DNA from: Halococcus qingdaonensis
GTDB lineage: Archaea; Halobacteriota; Halobacteria; Halobacteriales; Halococcaceae
NCBI RefSeq assembly: GCF_024508235.1
Contig: NZ_CP101943.1
Span: forward strand, 1,302,001-1,366,000
Direction of reading: 5' to 3'
DNA length: 64,000 nucleotides
Shown here: piece by piece, positions 59,931 to 64,000 of the stretch
Numbering within the stretch: the first letter of the stretch is position 1
How the letters are laid out: every line of letters starts with the position of its first letter
Notes under the pieces: generated by a model
Databases searched by the model: none
What the model was told of the DNA's origin: nothing
The model's input: the letters and a program-made list of their open reading frames with translations, nothing else
Made by a program: the position numbers and the translations under genes

Positions 59931-61511
59931 CTATGAGATCGGGTCGTCGCACGCACCCTCGACGATTTCGTCTAGTCGGCCGGTGGCGACCAGTTCCGTC
60001 GCGATCTCGATGTCACCGTGGAGCGGTCGATCCGCGTCGAGCGGCGGGACGTGTTCGCGGAGTGCGTCGTAGGCCGCACCGGTGGCGCTACCGGGATCGA
60101 GCCCGTCGTCGACGAACTCCATCGCCTGCGCGCCACAGAGCAGTTCGATCCCCACTACCGTCAGCGCGTTCTCCACCGCCGTACGGGCGTTGAATGCGCT
60201 CTGGGTACTCATGCTCACGTGGTCTTCCTGCCCGCCGCTCACGGGTGTGTTGTCCGTCGAGGGCGATCCCAGCGATCGGTTCTCGTTGACGAGCGCGGCG
60301 GCGCTGTACTGGGCGATCATGTAGCCCGAGCCGACGCCGCTATCGGGCGTGAGAAACGGTGGGAGATGCTCCTCCTGGAGATTGGGATTGAGCAGCCGAT
60401 CGACACGGCGCTCGACGATGGCGGCGAGGTCGGCGAGCGCGTTCGTGGCGTAATCCAGCCGGAGCGCGAGCGGTGCGCCGTGGAAGTTGCCGCCCGAAAG
60501 CACGCCCACGGACTCGGTGCCGCTCGCGCGGTCGTCGACCGCGCTGCCGGGGAAGACGAGCGGGTTGTCGGTCGCGCTGTTCAGTTCGACCTCGACCGCC
60601 TCGCGCAGGTGCGAGATCGCGTCGCGCGCCGCGCCGTGGACCTGCGGGAGACAGCGAATCGAGTAGGCGTCCTGGACGCGATCACAGTTGCGGTGGGATT
60701 CGACGATCTCGGACCCTGCCGTGAGTGTTCGCACGTTACGCGCGCTCGCGGCCTGTCCCGCGTGCGGACGCACGTCCTGGATCGCCGGATCGCAGGCGGC
60801 GGTCGTCCCCATCGAGACCTCGGTCGTGAGCGCGCCGGCGACGTCCGCACCGCGAAGCGCGCGCTCGGCATCGACGACACAGAGCGCGCCCAGCCCAACC
60901 GTGAGCTGCGTGCCGTTGATGAGCGCCAACCCCTCCTTCGCTCCGAGCGAGAGCGGTTCGAGGCTGGCCCGCGCGAGCGCTGCCTCGCCGTCGAGGCGCT
61001 CGCCGTCGACTTCGGCTTTACCCTCACCAAGCAACACGAGCGCCTGGTGGGCCAGCGGCGCGAGATCGCCGCTCGCGCCGAGGCTGCCCTGAGATTTGAC
61101 GACCGGATGGATCCCCCGATTGAGCATCATCAGGAGATGGTCGACGACGACTTCGCGGATGCCCGAGTAGCCCTTCACGAGCGCGTTGATCCGTGTGAGC
61201 AGCATCGCGCGCACCTCCTCGCGTTCGAGCTCGCGGCCCACGCCCGAGGCGTGGCTCCGAATGAGGTTGGTCTGGAGTTGCTCGCGATCACCTTCGGGGA
61301 TGTGTTCGGTCACGAGCTGGCCGAACCCGGTGTTCAGCCCGTAGACCGTCTCGTCGCTGTCGAGGACGTCCTCGACGCGCGCTCTGGATTCCCGGACGGC
61401 CTCGCGCGCGGAATCGGCGATGGCCACCGGGCGATCGTGGCGGGCGACCGCGGCCACCCCCTGGGGTGTGAGTGATTCGCCGTCGAGTACGACCGGTTCG
61501 TCCTCGTTCAT
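59931..61511 (-). CDS. hutH: Histidine ammonia-lyase
   Basis: The protein has 526 residues. The MIO-forming Ala146-Ser147-Gly148 sits in GSLGASGDLAPLAH, and Tyr58 in TVYGLNTGFGQ is in place. Other typical parts are QDAYSIRCLPQVHGAARD, ATDNPLVFPG, GNFHGAPLALRLDYA and NENRSLGSPSTDNTPVSGGQEDHVSMS. It makes urocanate and ammonia from histidine, the first step of the hut pathway, but is the last gene of this operon. The start overlaps the hutI stop by four bases. Confidence 0.97.
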   Translation of the reverse strand: MNEDEPVVLDGESLTPQGVAAVARHDRPVAIADSAREAVRESRARVEDVLDSDETVYGLNTGFGQLVTEHIPEGDREQLQTNLIRSHASGVGRELEREEVRAMLLTRINALVKGYSGIREVVVDHLLMMLNRGIHPVVKSQGSLGASGDLAPLAHQALVLLGEGKAEVDGERLDGEAALARASLEPLSLGAKEGLALINGTQLTVGLGALCVVDAERALRGADVAGALTTEVSMGTTAACDPAIQDVRPHAGQAASARNVRTLTAGSEIVESHRNCDRVQDAYSIRCLPQVHGAARDAISHLREAVEVELNSATDNPLVFPGSAVDDRASGTESVGVLSGGNFHGAPLALRLDYATNALADLAAIVERRVDRLLNPNLQEEHLPPFLTPDSGVGSGYMIAQYSAAALVNENRSLGSPSTDNTPVSGGQEDHVSMSTQSAFNARTAVENALTVVGIELLCGAQAMEFVDDGLDPGSATGAAYDALREHVPPLDADRPLHGDIEIATELVATGRLDEIVEGACDDPIS

Positions 61512-62740
61512 CGCTGCCCTCCAGAGACGGGTTCGCCACCTTTGAGCACCGTTACGACGGTGTTCACGCCGAAATTGTAGGGGACATGGACGTGCGAGGG
61601 CGCGTCGACGATCGCCACGTCGGCGGGCATCCCCTCACGAAGCGTTCCCGCCTCACCGGCACGATCGAGCGCGCGTGCGCCACCGTGTGTGCCGGCGATC
61701 AGGGCTTCGGCGGGCGTCATTTCCATCCCGACGCAGGCGAGTGCGATCGCGAAGCCCATGCTCTGTGAGTGGCAGTTCGGGTTGAAGTCGGTCGCCACGG
61801 CAACCGATCCGCCCTCGTCGAGAAACGCCCGCGCATCCGCGTAATCCGCGCCAAGCGAGAAAGCCGTTCCGGGAAGGAGTACTGGTGTGACGTCAGCTTC
61901 GGCGAGTGCCGCGCGATCGTCCGCGTTCGCGTGGAGGAGGTGATCGGCGCTCGTCGCACCCAGTTCGGCCGCGAGCTGCGCGCCGCCGAGTCGGACGAAC
62001 TCCTCGGCGTGGACCTTGGGCGTGAGCCCGTGTTCCATCCCGGCTTCGAGCACCCGTCTGGACTGTGCGACCGAGAAGACGTCCTCCTCGCAGAAGACGT
62101 CGCAGAACTCCGCGATCCCTTGGTCGGCGACCGCGGGGAGCTGGTCGTCGACCACTCGATCGGTGTACGTCTCGGCGTCCTCGTCTTCGGGCACGGCGTG
62201 TGCGCCCATAAACGTCGGCACGACATCGATCGGATGCTGTTCGTCGGCACGCCGAATCACGTCGAGCATCCGCAGTTCGGTCTCGGTATCGAGCCCGTAG
62301 CCGGACTTGATCTCGACGGTCGTGGTGCCGTGGGCGCACATCATGTCGAGATGCGGGAGCAGGTTCGCGAGGAGTTCGTCGTCGCTCGCCTCGCGGACAG
62401 CGTTTACGGTTCTGAGAATACCCCCACCCTCGGCGAGAATGTCTTGATACTGCTCGCCGCCGAGCTTCGCCGCAAACTCGTCCGAACGATCGCCAGCGAA
62501 CAGGCCATGCGTGTGGGAATCGACGAATCCCGGAATCACGGTCTTCCCACTGGCGTCGATCGCGTGTGTGGCGTTCGCCGCGGGATACTCGTCGGTGATC
62601 TCTTCGGTCGGACCGATCGCGGTCACGTGGCCGTCCGTGACGGCGATGGCGGCGTTCTCGTATCGTTCGAGCGGTGCGTCCGTTCCCGGTCCGACGACGA
62701 TCTCGTTCGCGTCGTGGATTACTGTCGTGAGTTCAGTCAT
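61508..62740 (-). CDS. hutI: Imidazolonepropionase
   Basis: The protein is 410 residues. Metal ligands and family parts are seen in [81 protein letters not shown] and [15 protein letters not shown]. It opens the imidazolone ring to give N-formimidoyl-glutamate. Both ends overlap neighbouring genes by four bases (hutG before it, hutH after it). Confidence 0.96.
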   Translation of the reverse strand: MTELTTVIHDANEIVVGPGTDAPLERYENAAIAVTDGHVTAIGPTEEITDEYPAANATHAIDASGKTVIPGFVDSHTHGLFAGDRSDEFAAKLGGEQYQDILAEGGGILRTVNAVREASDDELLANLLPHLDMMCAHGTTTVEIKSGYGLDTETELRMLDVIRRADEQHPIDVVPTFMGAHAVPEDEDAETYTDRVVDDQLPAVADQGIAEFCDVFCEEDVFSVAQSRRVLEAGMEHGLTPKVHAEEFVRLGGAQLAAELGATSADHLLHANADDRAALAEADVTPVLLPGTAFSLGADYADARAFLDEGGSVAVATDFNPNCHSQSMGFAIALACVGMEMTPAEALIAGTHGGARALDRAGEAGTLREGMPADVAIVDAPSHVHVPYNFGVNTVVTVLKGGEPVSGGQR

Positions 62741-63657
62741 GATGAATCTCCGTCGTACGCACTGAGAAAGTGGGCAATCGCCCGCGCGCCGGCCGCGGCG
62801 GTCAGTTCTCTTGAATCGAGCGGCGGCGCATACTCGACGACCTCGAAGCCTGCCACGCGGTCGTCGGCCGCGACGATTCGCAGCATGCGGAATAGTTCGC
62901 GCGTCGTGAGTCCACCGGGTGTGGGTGCGCTCACGCCCGGTGCGGCCGTCGCGTCGAGCACGTCGAGATCGACGCTGACGTAGACTGTATCGACCCCGGC
63001 CATCGCATCGAGTGCGCGCTCGGCAGCACTCTCGACATCGTCACCGACGGCCTCGCTTGTGACGATCTCGCCACCCTGTTCGTCCACATACTCGGCATAC
63101 GCCGTCGATGTCTCGAAGTGACGTGCACCGACGCAAGCGTAGGCGTCGAGCCCCGCCTCGTGAAGCTGCCGGTAGGGTGTCCCGCTCGTCGGTTCGCCAC
63201 GCACCTCACGACAGTCGAGATGGGCGTCGAAGTTGACGACGCCGAGTGATTCGGAGAGCAGCGGCGCAGCATTCGGATACGTGAGCGAGTTGTCGCCGCC
63301 GAGGAAGATCGGCAGCGCGTCGCTCGCGTGGATCTCGCGAGTTATCTCGCGGATCGATTCCTGGACCGTGCTGACGTCGCCGTCCAGAACCTCGACGTCG
63401 CCGAGATCGCCGACCGATTCGACGGGCCCCGCGTCGAAATGATGGGTTTTGACTCCAGTGAGCGCCTCGCGGAGCGCTGTAGGACCTTCACGTGCGCCGC
63501 GTCGGCCGATCACCGCGCCGTCGTACGGCTCGCCGACGAGGACGGTGTCGAACTCGCTGGCATGGTCGAGGGTTATCGGTTCGACGATATCGCCGAACTG
63601 CTCGTCGTTCGGGTCGGCGGAGGGGCCGTCCCAGGCCGGCGGTTCGCGCAGGCTCAT
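62737..63657 (-). CDS. hutG: Formimidoylglutamase (arginase family)
   Basis: The protein has 306 residues. Arginase-family metal motifs: [11 protein letters not shown] (120-123), where the usual GGDHS has Asn123 for His, then NFDAHLD (Asp144, His146, Asp148), and [15 protein letters not shown]. The aspartate and histidine ligands of the second site are kept, and one ligand of the first is changed. Some formiminoglutamases have a non-His residue there, so activity may be retained with one metal. It would give glutamate and formamide, which connects to the FmdA-like gene nearby. It overlaps hutU by four bases. Confidence 0.92.
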   Translation of the reverse strand: MSLREPPAWDGPSADPNDEQFGDIVEPITLDHASEFDTVLVGEPYDGAVIGRRGAREGPTALREALTGVKTHHFDAGPVESVGDLGDVEVLDGDVSTVQESIREITREIHASDALPIFLGGDNSLTYPNAAPLLSESLGVVNFDAHLDCREVRGEPTSGTPYRQLHEAGLDAYACVGARHFETSTAYAEYVDEQGGEIVTSEAVGDDVESAAERALDAMAGVDTVYVSVDLDVLDATAAPGVSAPTPGGLTTRELFRMLRIVAADDRVAGFEVVEYAPPLDSRELTAAAGARAIAHFLSAYDGDSS

Positions 63658-64000
63658 CGCCGATCCTGCATCGGAACGGGCACGTCCGACTGGCCGGCCT
63701 CGTCGATGGCATCCTCGTAGCCTGCGTCAGCGTGGCGGATCACGCCCATGCCGGGGTCGGTCGTGAACACGCGCTCGGCCTTCTCGGCAGCCAGATCGGA
63801 GCCATCGAGCACGACGTGATTGTTCGCATGGAGCGCGTTGCCGATGCCGACGCCGCCGCCGTCGTGGACGCTCACGATGTCCGCACCCGCGGCGCAGTTG
63901 AGGAGGGCATTGAGGATCGGCCAGTCGGCGACCGCGTCGGTGCCGTCTTTCATCGCCTCGGTCTCGCGATGCGGGCTGGCGACGCTGCCCGCGTCGAGGT
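63654..64000 (-). CDS. hutU: Urocanate hydratase, C-terminal part, cut by the window end
   Basis: Only about 115 residues are visible. The frame is open to the right edge: [34 protein letters not shown], then [18 protein letters not shown] and [19 protein letters not shown]. These match the C-terminal end of HutU (usually about 560-580 residues), so some 450-460 residues lie outside. It turns urocanate into imidazolone propionate using bound NAD+. It is the first of the visible hut genes in transcription order (hutU-G-I-H). Confidence 0.96.
   Translation of the reverse strand, partial: LDAGSVASPHRETEAMKDGTDAVADWPILNALLNCAAGADIVSVHDGGGVGIGNALHANNHVVLDGSDLAAEKAERVFTTDPGMGVIRHADAGYEDAIDEAGQSDVPVPMQDRR

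Noticed and set aside
1..64000. CRISPR arrays, insertion sequences, integrases or prophage
   Set aside because: No regular direct repeats with spacers, no transposase or integrase motifs and no phage structural genes were recognised on either strand.

Overview
The window looks like chromosomal DNA from a halophilic archaeon (class Halobacteria); the genus cannot be fixed from sequence alone. The reasons are high GC, strongly acidic proteins, many ATG or GTG starts with little or no leader and a TATA-like element about 27-35 bases upstream, an archaeal initiator tRNA without encoded CCA, an archaeal family B DNA polymerase with an intein, a THI4-type thiazole synthase, and several small protein families that recur in haloarchaea. 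Genes are dense on both strands. Most long antisense reading frames are GC-driven shadows and are left out.

Layout. 1-1050: the end of a DJ-1/PfpI-like gene, a non-coding stretch with hairpins, and the initiator tRNA. 1.1-4.8 kb: a GtrA-like protein and a family 2 glycosyltransferase (4-base overlap), divergent from a large DUF2298-type membrane protein, probably envelope glycan or lipid-linked sugar work. 4.9-12.2 kb: a zinc-finger protein, a PUA protein, an SDR oxidoreductase, an MFS transporter, a PfkB-like kinase, MutL and small membrane proteins. 12.4-16.1 kb: tenA, a solute:sodium symporter, a 48-residue membrane protein and thiD-thiN, which look like one thiamine salvage operon. 16.2-24.2 kb: a frameshifted Tat-type penicillin acylase, a CBS protein, an unusual heavy-metal P-type ATPase, a luciferase-like protein and an AI-2E-type exporter. 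24.4-29.3 kb: two small haloarchaeal genes and polB, whose YGDTDS motif is split by a 439-residue homing-endonuclease intein. 29.6-40.8 kb: an Nramp-like transporter lacking the usual metal motifs, purD with an overlapping acyltransferase, an aldo/keto reductase, a manganese-catalase-like protein, a thioredoxin-fold YyaL protein, a Nif3-like protein, a MATE transporter and a GlcG/HbpS protein.

40.9-43.4 kb holds thiE-thiM and, convergent to it, thi4. With 12.4-16.1 kb this gives HMP-P kinase, thiazole synthesis and salvage, thiamine phosphate synthase (two candidate types), TenA salvage and a likely transporter. 43.5-52.4 kb is the glycerol region: a GlpX-like membrane protein and glpK on the minus strand, an Orc1/Cdc6-like AAA protein, then the divergent three-gene anaerobic-type glycerol-3-phosphate dehydrogenase operon gpdABC. 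52.4-54.7 kb: a lipoprotein iron-type binding protein preceded by two DtxR-like inverted repeats, and a haloarchaeal unknown. 54.8-59.0 kb: a purine/uracil-type permease, an amidohydrolase and an acetamidase/formamidase-like gene, the last two sharing a promoter with a perfect 9-base inverted repeat. 59.9-64.0 kb: the histidine utilisation operon hutU-G-I-H (hutU cut by the window end), every junction a 4-base overlap. The right third is therefore largely carbon and nitrogen catabolism.

No CRISPR array, rRNA, insertion sequence or prophage was recognised. The only clear mobile element is the intein. The observations most worth checking are the paired iron-type operators, the inverted repeat in the amidohydrolase/FmdA promoter, the small membrane protein wired between the symporter and thiD, and transporters or enzymes with altered key motifs (P-type ATPase, Nramp-like, HutG, PfkB-like).
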